From Arcicella rigui (lineage in GTDB: Bacteria > Bacteroidota > Bacteroidia > Cytophagales > Spirosomataceae), in assembly GCF_034929435.1 (NCBI RefSeq), contig NZ_JAYFUM010000024.1, positions 62,001 through 126,000 on the forward strand: 64,000 bases of DNA. The letters are read 5' to 3'. This document shows, in pieces, positions 8,542 through 18,097 of the stretch; positions within the stretch are counted from its first letter, which is position 1; every line of letters begins with the position of its first letter. The position numbers and the translations under genes were made by a program. Below the pieces are notes generated by a model. The model did not search any database. It worked only from the letters and a program-made list of their open reading frames with translations, and was not told the DNA's origin.

Positions 8542-9402
8542 ATGAATTATAAATTTCGTACCAGTACAATGAAATCTCGAATAATTGTCAGTTCTATCTT
8601 TTTAGTAACCATATTTCTGATGGTATCATGTAAACCAGCTCAAAGAGTTCCTCCTGGTAAATTTTCCTATTTTAAGTCAAAAGATGATACTTTCCCTGTA
8701 TATCTTGATATTAAAGAACCTAAAGTATCTCTAATTCAAAAAGATGATATTTTAGGGATTATGGTTAGTAGTCTAAATGTTGAATCAAACGAAGCGATAA
8801 ACCTAACTAATATTAATACACTTCCTATTTCCAGTTTTTCTGGTAAAATTGGGGGTGGAGCACAACCTTTAGGTTATGTTGTAGATTCTTTAGGTTTTGT
8901 AAATATACCAATTATCGGAAAATTAGCTCTTGGAGGAGTAAGCCTTAAAAAAGCAGAGGAAATTATAGCCACTCAATTGGTTAAAATAATAAAGTCTCCC
9001 GTGGTCAATATTCGGTTTATGAACCATAAATTTTCAGTATTAGGAGAAGTCGGCTCAGTAGGTACTTTTAATTTGCTTGATGATAAAACCACAATTTTGG
9101 ATGCCATTGCTTTAGCAGGAGACTTATCAATGTTTGCTAAAAGAGACAGTATTGTAATAATTAGAAATGTAGATAATAAAAGAGAAATCAATATTGTAAA
9201 TCTAAGAGATAGGTCTGTTTTTTTATCACCCTACTTTTATTTAAAGAATAACGATATTATTTACGTTGAACCAACAGATAGTAAATTCGTACCTGAAAGA
9301 CCATTTAAGCAAGTACCACCAGCTCCATTAGCATTCCAACGTTTACCTCTATTTGTAAGTGTTGCTACGCTTCTAACCCTCTTAGTCAATCTTTTGAAAT
9401 AA
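8542..9402 (+). CDS. wza: Polysaccharide export outer membrane lipoprotein, Wza family
   Basis: The 286-residue protein starts with a lipoprotein signal sequence ending in the lipobox LMVSC with Cys30. An internal Met at residue 10 is an alternative start. The poly_export (PES) domain covers roughly residues 60-160, including the stretch beginning QKDDILGIMVSSLN, and SLBB-like repeats follow (FSVLGEVGSVGTFNLLD). A hydrophobic C-terminal segment (LFVSVATLLTLLVNLL) is typical of Bacteroidota members. Wza-type octamers carry capsule or exopolysaccharide across the outer membrane together with a Wzc partner, and the next gene encodes that partner. Confidence 0.9.
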   Translation: MNYKFRTSTMKSRIIVSSIFLVTIFLMVSCKPAQRVPPGKFSYFKSKDDTFPVYLDIKEPKVSLIQKDDILGIMVSSLNVESNEAINLTNINTLPISSFSGKIGGGAQPLGYVVDSLGFVNIPIIGKLALGGVSLKKAEEIIATQLVKIIKSPVVNIRFMNHKFSVLGEVGSVGTFNLLDDKTTILDAIALAGDLSMFAKRDSIVIIRNVDNKREINIVNLRDRSVFLSPYFYLKNNDIIYVEPTDSKFVPERPFKQVPPAPLAFQRLPLFVSVATLLTLLVNLLK

Positions 9403-9456
9403 TAGTTTATATCGTTATAAATACATTATAAAAAATAAGTATCAAAATTATATTTT

Positions 9457-11859
9457 ATGAGTGAAAATACTATTTTTAAAGAAGAAGATGATTTTGATTT
9501 TATTGGATTCTTATTTAAGTACCTACGAAATTGGTATTGGTTTCTTTTAACAATGTCTCTTGGTTATATTGGAGCTTATATTTATTTGAAACAATATACG
9601 CCCATTTATAGGGTAACTGCTACTTTGTTAATTAAAGATGATAAAGCTAAGAATAATGGAAGTGATATAGTAGAAGAATTGGCAGCAGTAGGAACTAAGC
9701 AGATTGATAATGAAATAGAAATTTTCAAATCAAGGTTGTTGATAGGTAGAGTTATAGATGCATTAGACTTAACAGTTAGTTATTGGCAAGAGAAAAAATT
9801 CCGAGATGTAGAGCTTTTTCATGATAGCCCTGTTAAAGTAAATATGAAAGATTTAAATGATTTTGCTTATAGTAATCCATTTTACATCAAATATCTTTCC
9901 GAAAGCCAATATATCTTGTTGAATACAGAACATGAAGAAATAGGTGTATTTGGCTACAGTCAGTTATTAAATAGCCCATACGGAAAATTTAGGGTATTTA
10001 GGAATAGTGAGATAAAACCCTTTAAAATACCTATTAAAATAGTACTTCATTCAAGAGAGGATTTAATTTCAAGTTTATTGAATGATATTCAAGTATCACC
10101 GCTGAATAATAAGGCCTCATTTATTTCATTAAGTATAGACATAGCATTAAAAGATAAAGGCAAAGCAATTTTAAACAAAATATTAGGAGAATATGAATTT
10201 ACTTCATTAGAGGATAAAAATAGGGAATCAGCTAATACATTAAGATTTATTGAAGAACGCCTAAAATTAGTAACTAATGAATTGGGCGATGTTGAACAGG
10301 ATGTTGAACAATACCGCCGTGCACAGGGAGTTTCTGATTTAAGTTCTGAGGCAAGTATATTTTTGGGGAAAGTAGGAGAAAATGATGCTAAACTAAATGA
10401 ATTAGATATACAAGCAAAAATATTAACTGAGGTAGATCACTATTTGAATAATAGTGATGCCAATGATGTTGTCCCTGCAACACTAATGCTAAATGATCAG
10501 GTTTTAAGTGGATATATTGCACAATATGCTCAATTAGAATCAGAAAGATCAAAGTTAGCTCGTAGTGTACAACCCGAAAATCAGGCTTTAATTACCCTCA
10601 ACAATCAAATGCGTAATATAAGGCAGGCAATTCGAGAAAATTTAAATAATCAAAAGCGAAATATTGCTATAAACCGAGCTAATTTACTTGCTTTAAATAC
10701 TCGTCTTGAAGGATCTATCTCTGCTATTCCACGCAAAGAAAGAGAATTTGTTGGTATTAAAAGACAAGCTGGAATCAAAGAGAATTTATATCTATTATTA
10801 TTACAGAAAAGAGAGGAAACAGCTTTGTCGTATGCCTCTACGGTTACAGATAGTCGAGTAATTGACGTACCATATTCAACTGGTGGCCCAATAGCACCTA
10901 ATAAGAAAAATATATATCAACTGGCACTGTTAATTGGTTTAATTATCCCATTTGCCTTTATAACTCTAAAAGAGCTATTAACCATTACTGTTCAATCCAA
11001 AAAAGAAGTTGAACGCAAATCAGGAATAAAAGTATTTGGCGAAATTAGCTTCTCTAATGATGAAAGTAAAAATGGAATTATAGATGGAATTATTAATATC
11101 AATAACCGTAGCTTTATTGGAGAGCAAATTAGAATGATTCGTTCTAATTTACAATATTTAGTACCTAATCCTAATAGTAACATTGCGAGTACTTTTCTTT
11201 TTACATCATTCTCAAGTGGAGAAGGTAAAAGTTTTGTAACATTAAATATTGCTTTATCATTAGCCTTATTAAATAAAAAAGTTATTGTAGTTCAATTAGA
11301 CTTACGCAAACCCAAGGATATAAGTCACTTACTTCGTGATATTGATTTAAATTCTAACGATACGAATGGTATTTCTACTTTTCTTATTGGAAAAGCTGAC
11401 GTAAATGAAATTATAAGAGAGACTAAATTTGAAAATCTTTATATAATACCTTGTGGTCCAATTCCTCCCAATCCATCCGAATTGATTTCTAATGGTAAAA
11501 TTGCTGAATTATTTGAAGTACTTAGAGCAACTTATGACTATATATTAATTGATACTGCCCCCTTAGGCTTAGTGACGGATGCAAGTCTTTTAGCAACTGT
11601 TGCTGACGTTAGTTTTTTCGTAATAAGACATGAGTTTACCCATAAGTCTGTAATGCCATTTATTTCAGATTTGAATAAACAAAAGGTATTCAAATCGCTC
11701 AACTTGATTTTCAATGCCGTAAATTATAAAAAGTCATCAGGTTACGGCTACGGCTATGGTTATGGCTATGGCTATGGTTACGGCTATGGCTTTAATAAAG
11801 ATAAGAATAAGTATAAATGGTTGAATTATTTTTTTTCCAAAAAGTATAAAAAGAAATAG
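9457..11859 (+). CDS. wzc: Wzc-type tyrosine autokinase / polysaccharide copolymerase
   Basis: The 800-residue protein contains an N-terminal Wzz domain with a first membrane helix near residues 26-46, a long periplasmic coiled-coil region (about 200-440) and a second helix near 485-505. The cytoplasmic BY-kinase follows: Walker A GEGKS (K591), Walker A' VVQLDLRKP and Walker B YILIDTAPLG. The C-terminal tail, where autophosphorylated tyrosines sit in this family, is an uninterrupted (GY)8 run from residue 762, ending in a Lys/Tyr-rich end. Wzc controls chain length and export in Wzx/Wzy systems by cycles of phosphorylation. It follows wza by 54 bases and lies 4 bases before the sugar dehydrogenase. 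Confidence 0.92.
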   Translation: MSENTIFKEEDDFDFIGFLFKYLRNWYWFLLTMSLGYIGAYIYLKQYTPIYRVTATLLIKDDKAKNNGSDIVEELAAVGTKQIDNEIEIFKSRLLIGRVIDALDLTVSYWQEKKFRDVELFHDSPVKVNMKDLNDFAYSNPFYIKYLSESQYILLNTEHEEIGVFGYSQLLNSPYGKFRVFRNSEIKPFKIPIKIVLHSREDLISSLLNDIQVSPLNNKASFISLSIDIALKDKGKAILNKILGEYEFTSLEDKNRESANTLRFIEERLKLVTNELGDVEQDVEQYRRAQGVSDLSSEASIFLGKVGENDAKLNELDIQAKILTEVDHYLNNSDANDVVPATLMLNDQVLSGYIAQYAQLESERSKLARSVQPENQALITLNNQMRNIRQAIRENLNNQKRNIAINRANLLALNTRLEGSISAIPRKEREFVGIKRQAGIKENLYLLLLQKREETALSYASTVTDSRVIDVPYSTGGPIAPNKKNIYQLALLIGLIIPFAFITLKELLTITVQSKKEVERKSGIKVFGEISFSNDESKNGIIDGIININNRSFIGEQIRMIRSNLQYLVPNPNSNIASTFLFTSFSSGEGKSFVTLNIALSLALLNKKVIVVQLDLRKPKDISHLLRDIDLNSNDTNGISTFLIGKADVNEIIRETKFENLYIIPCGPIPPNPSELISNGKIAELFEVLRATYDYILIDTAPLGLVTDASLLATVADVSFFVIRHEFTHKSVMPFISDLNKQKVFKSLNLIFNAVNYKKSSGYGYGYGYGYGYGYGYGFNKDKNKYKWLNYFFSKKYKKK
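11740..11793 (+). repeat. Gly-Tyr hexanucleotide repeat in the wzc tail
   Basis: Nine GGY codons alternate with eight TAY codons and end in GGC-TTT, coding (GY)8-GF. Synonymous variation (TAC/TAT, GGT/GGC) interrupts the DNA repeat, but it remains a 6-bp tandem tract in frame, so slippage would change the number of tyrosines without a frameshift. Confidence 0.85.
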
Positions 11860-11863
11860 AAAT

Positions 11864-13144
11864 ATGTGTGAATTAAATGTTTTACAAAATTTAAAAATAG
11901 GTGTAATTGGGTTAGGTTATGTTGGTCTTCCTCTTGCAGTAGAATTTGGCAGTAAATATCCCACTGTTGGCTTTGATATAAATCAAGAGCGTATTCTACA
12001 GTTGAGAAATGGATTTGATATAACTTTGGAAACCAGAGCAGAAGATATTCTATTATCAACTAAATTATTATTTACCTCATCCTCTGAGGATTTAAAGAAC
12101 TGTAATGTATTTATTGTTACGGTACCAACGCCGATTGATGAGTTCAATAAACCCGATTTAAGTTATTTGGTAAAAGCATCAACATTAGTTGGAGAGCTAC
12201 TGAAGGTAGGTGATATTGTAATTTATGAATCTACTGTATATCCGGGCTGTACAGAAGAGGATTGTGTCCCTGTTTTGGAGAAAGTTAGTAAGTTGAAATT
12301 TAATACCGATTTTTTCTGTGGATATTCCCCTGAGCGTATCAACCCAGGAGATAAAGAACGTACTTTAACAAAAATTTGTAAAATAACTTCTGGCTCAACT
12401 CCTGAAATAGCAGAATTTGTAAATACGTTATATAGTTCAATTATCACTGGAGGTACTTACAGAGCACCCTCTATTAAAGTGGCTGAGGCTGCAAAAGCAA
12501 TCGAAAATGCACAAAGAGATATTAATATTTCCTTTGTTAATGAGTTAGCATTGATGTTTGACAGAATGGGCTTAGATACATCTGATGTACTTGAAGCTGC
12601 AGGAACAAAATGGAATTTTTTGAATTTTAAGCCTGGTTTAGTAGGTGGTCATTGTATCGGTGTAGATCCATATTATTTAGTTTACAAAGCTCAAAGCTTA
12701 GGTTACACACCCCAAGTTATTTCCTCAGGACGTTTAGTAAATGATGCAATGGGAGGATTTGTAGCAAAGAAAATCCTTAAAAAGCTCATTACAAATGGTT
12801 TAAAGTTGCAGTTTTGTAAAGTGTTGATATTAGGTATAACCTTTAAAGAAAATTGTCCTGATATCAGAAATACAAAAGTCGTGGATATTTATCATGAACT
12901 AAAAGATTTTGGTTTGGAAGTAGATGTTTACGACCCATGGGCAACACCTAATGATGTGAAACAAGAATATGGTGTTACACTTACTTCAACTCTAAATGTA
13001 GATGGATATGATGGGATAATAGTTGCTGTTGCTCATGAGCAATTTTTAGAATTAAATCTGAATGATTTAAAGAAAGACAATCAGTCTGTAATATTTGATT
13101 TAAAATCAATTTTTAATAGAGAACTGGTTGACATGAGGTTATAA
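11864..13144 (+). CDS. tviB: UDP-N-acetylhexosamine 6-dehydrogenase (TviB/WbpO family)
   Basis: The 426-residue protein shows the full UDP-glucose/GDP-mannose dehydrogenase architecture: NAD-binding GLGYVGLPLAVEFG near the N-terminus, VPTPIDE, IYESTVYPG, the KVAEAAKAIENAQRDINI central helix, and the catalytic cysteine C264 in LVGGHCIGVDPYYL. The wording of these blocks is that of WbpO/TviB, which oxidise the 6-OH of UDP-GlcNAc or UDP-GalNAc to the uronic acid. With the WbpB, WbpE and WbpD homologues downstream it should start the pathway to a diamino uronic acid, and with the 4-epimerase at 17077 it could also give UDP-GalNAcA. Substrate preference is not readable by eye. Confidence 0.88.
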   Translation: MCELNVLQNLKIGVIGLGYVGLPLAVEFGSKYPTVGFDINQERILQLRNGFDITLETRAEDILLSTKLLFTSSSEDLKNCNVFIVTVPTPIDEFNKPDLSYLVKASTLVGELLKVGDIVIYESTVYPGCTEEDCVPVLEKVSKLKFNTDFFCGYSPERINPGDKERTLTKICKITSGSTPEIAEFVNTLYSSIITGGTYRAPSIKVAEAAKAIENAQRDINISFVNELALMFDRMGLDTSDVLEAAGTKWNFLNFKPGLVGGHCIGVDPYYLVYKAQSLGYTPQVISSGRLVNDAMGGFVAKKILKKLITNGLKLQFCKVLILGITFKENCPDIRNTKVVDIYHELKDFGLEVDVYDPWATPNDVKQEYGVTLTSTLNVDGYDGIIVAVAHEQFLELNLNDLKKDNQSVIFDLKSIFNRELVDMRL

Positions 13145-13215
13145 ATAACCTATTAAAACATTTAGCAATACAGTTAAATAAGTTAGTTCTTTGATCTCCT
13201 TTTACAGTCAATATT

Positions 13216-14271
13216 TTGGACTCCTTCGATTTTGATAACACTAATTGCTCATTAGTTGAAAACACTTTCTACGAGAATAGTATCCCACATTTTCTTTACC
13301 AGTTTGCATCTCCCCTTGATTGGAGAACAATTCAGGTTGAAGAAATCGCTAATAATAAGTGTTATATTGATGCTAAAAATATTTACATAGGTAATAACCT
13401 TTTGAAGAGACATAATCCGAATGAAATCTTTAGGAATGTACATCAAAGGCTTAATAATAATTATTTTATTGCATTTAAAATTGTAACAGCCGAAAATGTT
13501 AAATCTAAGCTCCAAACCATATTACCTCATGGTTTAGTTAAAATTTACTACCCGTTACATTTCTTTATTCGAAGAGTAATTCCCAAGATAAAAGGGTTTC
13601 GGAAGATTAGTAGATTATTAAATTTACCGATAGATATGTCAAAGTCTGAAATAATGGGAAGGTTGATTTATCAGGGATTTAATATTATATCATTGCATGA
13701 TAATAATGAAGAAACTATCATTGTTGCTAAAGTCAATCCAGCGTATAATCCAAGTTTAATAAAAGCTCAACCAAGTGAGGGTATATTGTTCAAAATGTTG
13801 AGGATGGGGAAAAATGAAGAGCAAATTACAGTGTATAAACTTCGTTCAATGCACCCTTATGCAGAATATGTACAAGAATATATCTATCTGAATCACGGAT
13901 TAGATATTGGTGGGAAGTTCAAGGATGATTTTAGGGTAAGTACAGGGGGAAAATTTATTCGTAAATATTGGATTGATGAGCTTCCAATGATAATTAATCT
14001 TATTAAAGGGGATATAAAATTAATTGGTGTTAGGCCAATAAGCCAACATTATTTTAATCTTTATCCAGCATCATTAAAATCATTAAGAGTTAAAACAAAA
14101 CCTGGGCTACTTCCCCCATTTTATGCAGATATGCCCAAAACCTTTGAAGAGATTATTCAGTCGGAGTTAACTTATTTAAAAGCCTACCAAAATAATCCTT
14201 TTCGAACGGATTTAGAATACTTTATTAAAATCATCAAAAATATTTTTATAAATAGAGTACGAAGCAAATAA
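13216..14271 (+). CDS. Sugar transferase (bacterial_transf family) with atypical N-terminus
   Basis: The C-terminal half (about residue 185 on) matches the bacterial sugar transferase family: VYKLRSM, then KDDFRVSTGGKFIRKYWIDELPM, KGDIKLIGVRPIS and KTKPGLLPP. This family moves a sugar phosphate to undecaprenyl phosphate and initiates repeat-unit synthesis. The N-terminal 180 residues lack a clear membrane helix; only a moderately hydrophobic segment around YYPLHFFIRRVI is visible, whereas WcaJ/PglC members need a re-entrant helix. The start is a TTG at 13216, the only plausible start before an in-frame stop upstream. It may initiate synthesis or act as a partner of another initiating enzyme. 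Confidence 0.7.
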   Translation: MDSFDFDNTNCSLVENTFYENSIPHFLYQFASPLDWRTIQVEEIANNKCYIDAKNIYIGNNLLKRHNPNEIFRNVHQRLNNNYFIAFKIVTAENVKSKLQTILPHGLVKIYYPLHFFIRRVIPKIKGFRKISRLLNLPIDMSKSEIMGRLIYQGFNIISLHDNNEETIIVAKVNPAYNPSLIKAQPSEGILFKMLRMGKNEEQITVYKLRSMHPYAEYVQEYIYLNHGLDIGGKFKDDFRVSTGGKFIRKYWIDELPMIINLIKGDIKLIGVRPISQHYFNLYPASLKSLRVKTKPGLLPPFYADMPKTFEEIIQSELTYLKAYQNNPFRTDLEYFIKIIKNIFINRVRSK

Positions 14272-14296
14272 AATAATAACTGTAAGATTAGTTAAA

Positions 14297-15439
14297 ATGG
14301 AAGACCAATTCTCCGAAAAAATTCAAATGGTTGATTTAAAAAAGCAATATTTTAAAATCAAACCAGCTATTGACTCCGCAATTCAAAATTGTATAGATAA
14401 TACTAATTTTATAAAAGGACCACAAGTAGGGCATTTTGAAAGCTCTTTGGCTAAGTATTTAGATGTCAAACATGTAGTTTCTTGTGGAAATGGGACTGAT
14501 GCTTTACAAATAAGTATAATGGCTTTAGGGTTAAAACCGGGAGATGAAGTTATTATTCCTGCATTTACCTATGTAGCTACAGCTGAGGTTATTGGACTTT
14601 TAGGTTTAACGCCAGTTATGATTGATGTTGACCCATTTACTTTTAATATTAATAGTGAGTTAGTTTTAGAAGCAATTACTGAAAAAACAAAATTAGTAGT
14701 ACCTGTTCATCTTTTTGGACAGTGTGCCGAAATGGAGGGAATTGTATCACACTGTTATGCCAACGAAATTGCCATCGTTGAAGATACAGCACAAGCAATC
14801 GGAGCAAAATATATTTTTGATAATGGCAAAGCAGTAAGTGCTGGGGCGATGGGAGATTTTGGAACTACTTCTTTTTTCCCATCAAAAAACTTAGGTTGTT
14901 ATGGAGATGGTGGAGCGATTTATACCAATAATTCAGATTTAGCCCGTAAAGCAAGAATGATTGCTAATCATGGACAAGAAAAAAAATATATCCATGATGT
15001 TATTGGTATCAATTCAAGATTAGATACGATTCAAGCTACAATTCTAAATGAAAAGCTTTCGCATCTAAACACGTATATATATAATCGTCAGGAAGCCGCC
15101 AATTACTATGATAGAGAATTAAAGGGCATTGATGCCATTGAAATTCCATTTCGAACAAAAAAATCAACCCATGCTTTTCATCAATACACATTGAAAGTTC
15201 CAGCTAAATCAAGAGATGATTTTAAAGAATATTTGAGTCGTAAAGGAATTCCAAGTATGGTTTATTATCCAATACCTTTAAATCGTCAAAAAGCATTTTA
15301 TGATATAGGCAGAACAGTAGGCGATTTATCGGTTACAGAAGATTTATGTCAACGAGTAATTTCATTACCAATGCACACTGAATTAACCGAGGCGGAATTA
15401 CAATATATTACTAAAACAATCAGAGCTTATTTTAATTAA
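14297..15439 (+). CDS. wbpE: UDP-2-acetamido-3-keto-glucuronate aminotransferase (WbpE)
   Basis: The 380-residue DegT/DnrJ/EryC1/StrS aminotransferase carries the PLP lysine K197 in SFFPSKNLGCYGDGGA, the cofactor-binding CGNGTDALQI motif, FTYVATAEVIGLLG and SRLDTIQATIL. These blocks correspond closely to Pseudomonas WbpE, which transfers an amino group from glutamate to the 3-keto group generated by WbpB. The WbpD and WbpB homologues follow directly, with only 2 bases separating this gene from the acetyltransferase gene, so this is a coherent cassette. A related 3-aminotransferase of another deoxysugar pathway is the main alternative, but the neighbours argue against it. Confidence 0.87.
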   Translation: MEDQFSEKIQMVDLKKQYFKIKPAIDSAIQNCIDNTNFIKGPQVGHFESSLAKYLDVKHVVSCGNGTDALQISIMALGLKPGDEVIIPAFTYVATAEVIGLLGLTPVMIDVDPFTFNINSELVLEAITEKTKLVVPVHLFGQCAEMEGIVSHCYANEIAIVEDTAQAIGAKYIFDNGKAVSAGAMGDFGTTSFFPSKNLGCYGDGGAIYTNNSDLARKARMIANHGQEKKYIHDVIGINSRLDTIQATILNEKLSHLNTYIYNRQEAANYYDRELKGIDAIEIPFRTKKSTHAFHQYTLKVPAKSRDDFKEYLSRKGIPSMVYYPIPLNRQKAFYDIGRTVGDLSVTEDLCQRVISLPMHTELTEAELQYITKTIRAYFN

Positions 15440-15441
15440 AA

Positions 15442-16014
15442 ATGGACAATATATTTATTCATCCTACTGCAGTTATTGATTCACCATGTGTCATCGGAGA
15501 GCATACAAAAATTTGGCATTTTAGTCATATAATGAATAACTGTACAATTGGCAAATCATGTAATATTGGACAGAATGTAGTCATATCTCCTCAGGTAGTG
15601 CTTGGAAATAATGTCAAGGTGCAAAATAATGTGTCGATATACACTGGCGTAACCTGTGCTGATGATGTTTTTTTAGGACCATCAATGGTATTTACCAATG
15701 TAATAAATCCTCGAAGTGCCATTAACCGAAAAGACCAGTATATGAAAACTCATGTAGGAAAGGGGGCAAGTATAGGAGCAAATGCAACAATAGTGTGTGG
15801 AAATGACATAGGCGAATATGCTTTTATTGGAGCAGGTGCTGTTGTAACTAAATATGTAGCTCCATTTGCATTAGTTGTTGGAAACCCAGCGAAGCAAATT
15901 GGGTGGGTAAGCGAATACGGGCAACGTCTCAAGTTTAATGAGGAAGGAATGGCAAATTGCATTGAAAGTGGTCAAGTATATAAGCTATCCGATGGGAAAG
16001 TTACTGTGGTTTAA
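15442..16014 (+). CDS. wbpD: UDP-2-acetamido-3-amino-glucuronate N-acetyltransferase (WbpD)
   Basis: This 190-residue left-handed beta-helix acetyltransferase shows hexapeptide repeats (IGEHTKIWHFSHI, IGKSCNIGQNVVI, VQNNVSIYTGVTC) and the characteristic GPSMVFTNVINPRSAI block followed by RKDQYMKTHVGKGASIGANA, nearly the wording of WbpD. The enzyme uses acetyl-CoA to acetylate the 3-amino group of UDP-GlcNAc3NA, giving UDP-GlcNAc(3NAc)A. It is encoded 2 bases after the aminotransferase. The hexapeptide coil is of normal length for the family and nothing is missing. Confidence 0.87.
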   Translation: MDNIFIHPTAVIDSPCVIGEHTKIWHFSHIMNNCTIGKSCNIGQNVVISPQVVLGNNVKVQNNVSIYTGVTCADDVFLGPSMVFTNVINPRSAINRKDQYMKTHVGKGASIGANATIVCGNDIGEYAFIGAGAVVTKYVAPFALVVGNPAKQIGWVSEYGQRLKFNEEGMANCIESGQVYKLSDGKVTVV

Positions 16015-16061
16015 AAAAGAATTCCTGATAGTATATTCAACACATTAAACATTTGCACAAT

Positions 16062-17024
16062 ATGAAAACTTTTGCATTAATTGGAGCAGCAGGGTTTATT
16101 GCCCCCCGTCATTTAAAAGCAATAAAAGACACTGGAAATCAATTAGTTGCTGCCTTTGATAAGTTTGATTCGGTAGGAATACTTGATTCGTATTTTCCAG
16201 AAGCACATTACTTTACTGAGTTTGAACGTTTTGATCGCCATATAGATAAATTAAGACGAGAATATCGAGGAGTGGATTATGTTAGTATTTGTAGTCCCAA
16301 TTATCTTCACGATTCACATATTAGATTTGGTTTAAGAAGTGGGGCTAATGTTATTTGTGAAAAACCTCTCGTTTTAAATCCTTGGAATATTGATTCATTA
16401 TCCCAAATAGAAGAGGAATCAGGTAAGAATGTTTATAATATACTTCAACTACGGCTTCACCCGAGTATCATTGAACTTAAAAAGCGAATTGATTCTGATA
16501 TTTCTGGGAAAATTTATGATATTGATTTAACATACATTACATCTCGTGGTAATTGGTATAACTCAAGTTGGAAAGGAGATATAAGTAAGTCTGGGGGAAT
16601 AGCAACCAATATAGGGGTACACTTTTTTGATATGCTGACTTGGATATTTGGAAAACCTAAAAATAATATTGTGCATTTACATCAAGATAAAAAAGCCGCA
16701 GGCTATTTGGAACTTGAAAAGGCTCGTGTACGATGGTTTTTGAGTACTCAGTATGAGACATTACCAGACGAGGTAAAACTCACAAACAAGAGAACTTTTC
16801 GCTCAATGGTTATGGAGGGTGAACAGATTGAATTTAGTGATGGCTTTACGGATCTACACACTGAGACTTATGAAAAAATCTTATTAGGAAAGGGATTTGG
16901 GTTAAAAGATGCTTACCCTTCAATTGACATTGTGTATCAAATTAGAAATACTGTAATATCTCAAGCTACAAAAGATGAAACACACCCTTTTATTAACAGA
17001 GACTTAAAGAAAGTTTTCGTTTAA
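16062..17024 (+). CDS. wbpB: UDP-N-acetylglucosaminuronate 3-dehydrogenase (WbpB, Gfo/Idh/MocA family)
   Basis: The protein begins MKTFALIGAAGFIAPRHLKAI, which matches the N-terminus of WbpB; an upstream TTG at 16053 would add three residues and is less likely. Later blocks YVSICSPNYLHD and VICEKPLVLNPW (catalytic EKP lysine region) and ILQLRLHPSI are also WbpB-like. WbpB oxidises C3 of UDP-GlcNAcA and recycles its NADH through 2-oxoglutarate, feeding the WbpE aminotransferase. The cassette order here is E-D-B rather than B-D-E. Length (320 residues) is normal for the family. Confidence 0.87.
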   Translation: MKTFALIGAAGFIAPRHLKAIKDTGNQLVAAFDKFDSVGILDSYFPEAHYFTEFERFDRHIDKLRREYRGVDYVSICSPNYLHDSHIRFGLRSGANVICEKPLVLNPWNIDSLSQIEEESGKNVYNILQLRLHPSIIELKKRIDSDISGKIYDIDLTYITSRGNWYNSSWKGDISKSGGIATNIGVHFFDMLTWIFGKPKNNIVHLHQDKKAAGYLELEKARVRWFLSTQYETLPDEVKLTNKRTFRSMVMEGEQIEFSDGFTDLHTETYEKILLGKGFGLKDAYPSIDIVYQIRNTVISQATKDETHPFINRDLKKVFV

Positions 17025-17076
17025 AAATATCAACTTGGAATATATAAATTGACATATTACTTAAGTAATCAACAAA

Positions 17077-18069
17077 ATGATTCAGAATAGTAAAGTTTTA
17101 GTAACAGGAGGAGCAGGATTTATAGGGTCAAATTTATGCGAGGCTCTTTTAAACTTAAACAACAAGGTTGTATGTTTAGATAATTTTGCCACTGGAAAGC
17201 ATAAAAATATTGAACAGCTCATCTCAAAACCTAACTTTGAATTAATTGAAGGTGATATAAGAAACTTTGCTGATTGTAAAAAAGCGGTTGACGGGGTTGA
17301 ATATGTTTTACATCAAGCTGCATTGGGGTCTGTGCCGAGATCTATGGCTGATCCTTTAACAACTAACGCTGTAAATGTTTCAGGATTTTTAAATATGTTG
17401 GTAGCTGCCAAAGAGGCAAAGGTTAAGCGTTTTGTTTACGCATGCAGTTCATCAACTTATGGAGATTCACCTAATATGCCTAAAATAGAAGAGGTGATTG
17501 GCAAACCATTATCTCCCTATGCTGTGACAAAATATGTAAACGAATTATATGCGGATGTTTTTCAAAAATCTTATGGGTTAGATACAATTGGGTTGCGTTA
17601 TTTTAATGTTTTCGGACGTAAGCAAGACCCCAATGGCCCTTATGCAGCTGTTATTCCCAAGTTTGTATTACAACTTATTAATCATGAATCTCCTATTATC
17701 AATGGAAATGGAGAATTTTCTCGTGATTTCACATATATTGACAATGTTATTCAAGCTAATATTTTAGCACTCTCAACAGAAAATAAAGAAGCACTTAATA
17801 CAATATATAATATTGCTTATGGTGGAAAAATTACTTTAAATCACTTAGTAGCTCATATTAAAAACTTTCTATCTGAATACGACCCATTAATCACAGATAT
17901 TGATATTCGTTACACAGTACCACGCTTAGGTGATATACCTCATTCTTTTGCATCGGTCGAAAAAGCAAAAAAACTACTGGGTTATGTACCTCAATACGAC
18001 GTAAAAGAAGGTCTGCAAAAAACTATTGAATGGTACTGGAATGCTAATTTAAAGTTAGTTACACCTTGA
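17077..18069 (+). CDS. wbpP: UDP-N-acetylglucosamine 4-epimerase (WbpP/TviC family)
   Basis: This 330-residue extended SDR has GGAGFIGSNLCEALL at the N-terminus, the ACSSSTYGDSPNMPKIE active-site strand, the catalytic SPYAVTKYVNELY (YxxxK) and RYFNVFGRKQDPNGPYAAVIP. These features define the WbpP/TviC (GalE-type group 3) epimerases that interconvert UDP-GlcNAc and UDP-GalNAc, or their uronic acids. Together with the TviB/WbpO homologue it would supply a GalNAcA residue. A dTDP- or UDP-glucuronate-type epimerase is possible but less consistent with these motifs. Confidence 0.83.
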   Translation: MIQNSKVLVTGGAGFIGSNLCEALLNLNNKVVCLDNFATGKHKNIEQLISKPNFELIEGDIRNFADCKKAVDGVEYVLHQAALGSVPRSMADPLTTNAVNVSGFLNMLVAAKEAKVKRFVYACSSSTYGDSPNMPKIEEVIGKPLSPYAVTKYVNELYADVFQKSYGLDTIGLRYFNVFGRKQDPNGPYAAVIPKFVLQLINHESPIINGNGEFSRDFTYIDNVIQANILALSTENKEALNTIYNIAYGGKITLNHLVAHIKNFLSEYDPLITDIDIRYTVPRLGDIPHSFASVEKAKKLLGYVPQYDVKEGLQKTIEWYWNANLKLVTP

Positions 18070-18097
18070 AGGAAGTTTATCAACTAAAGCATAAAAA

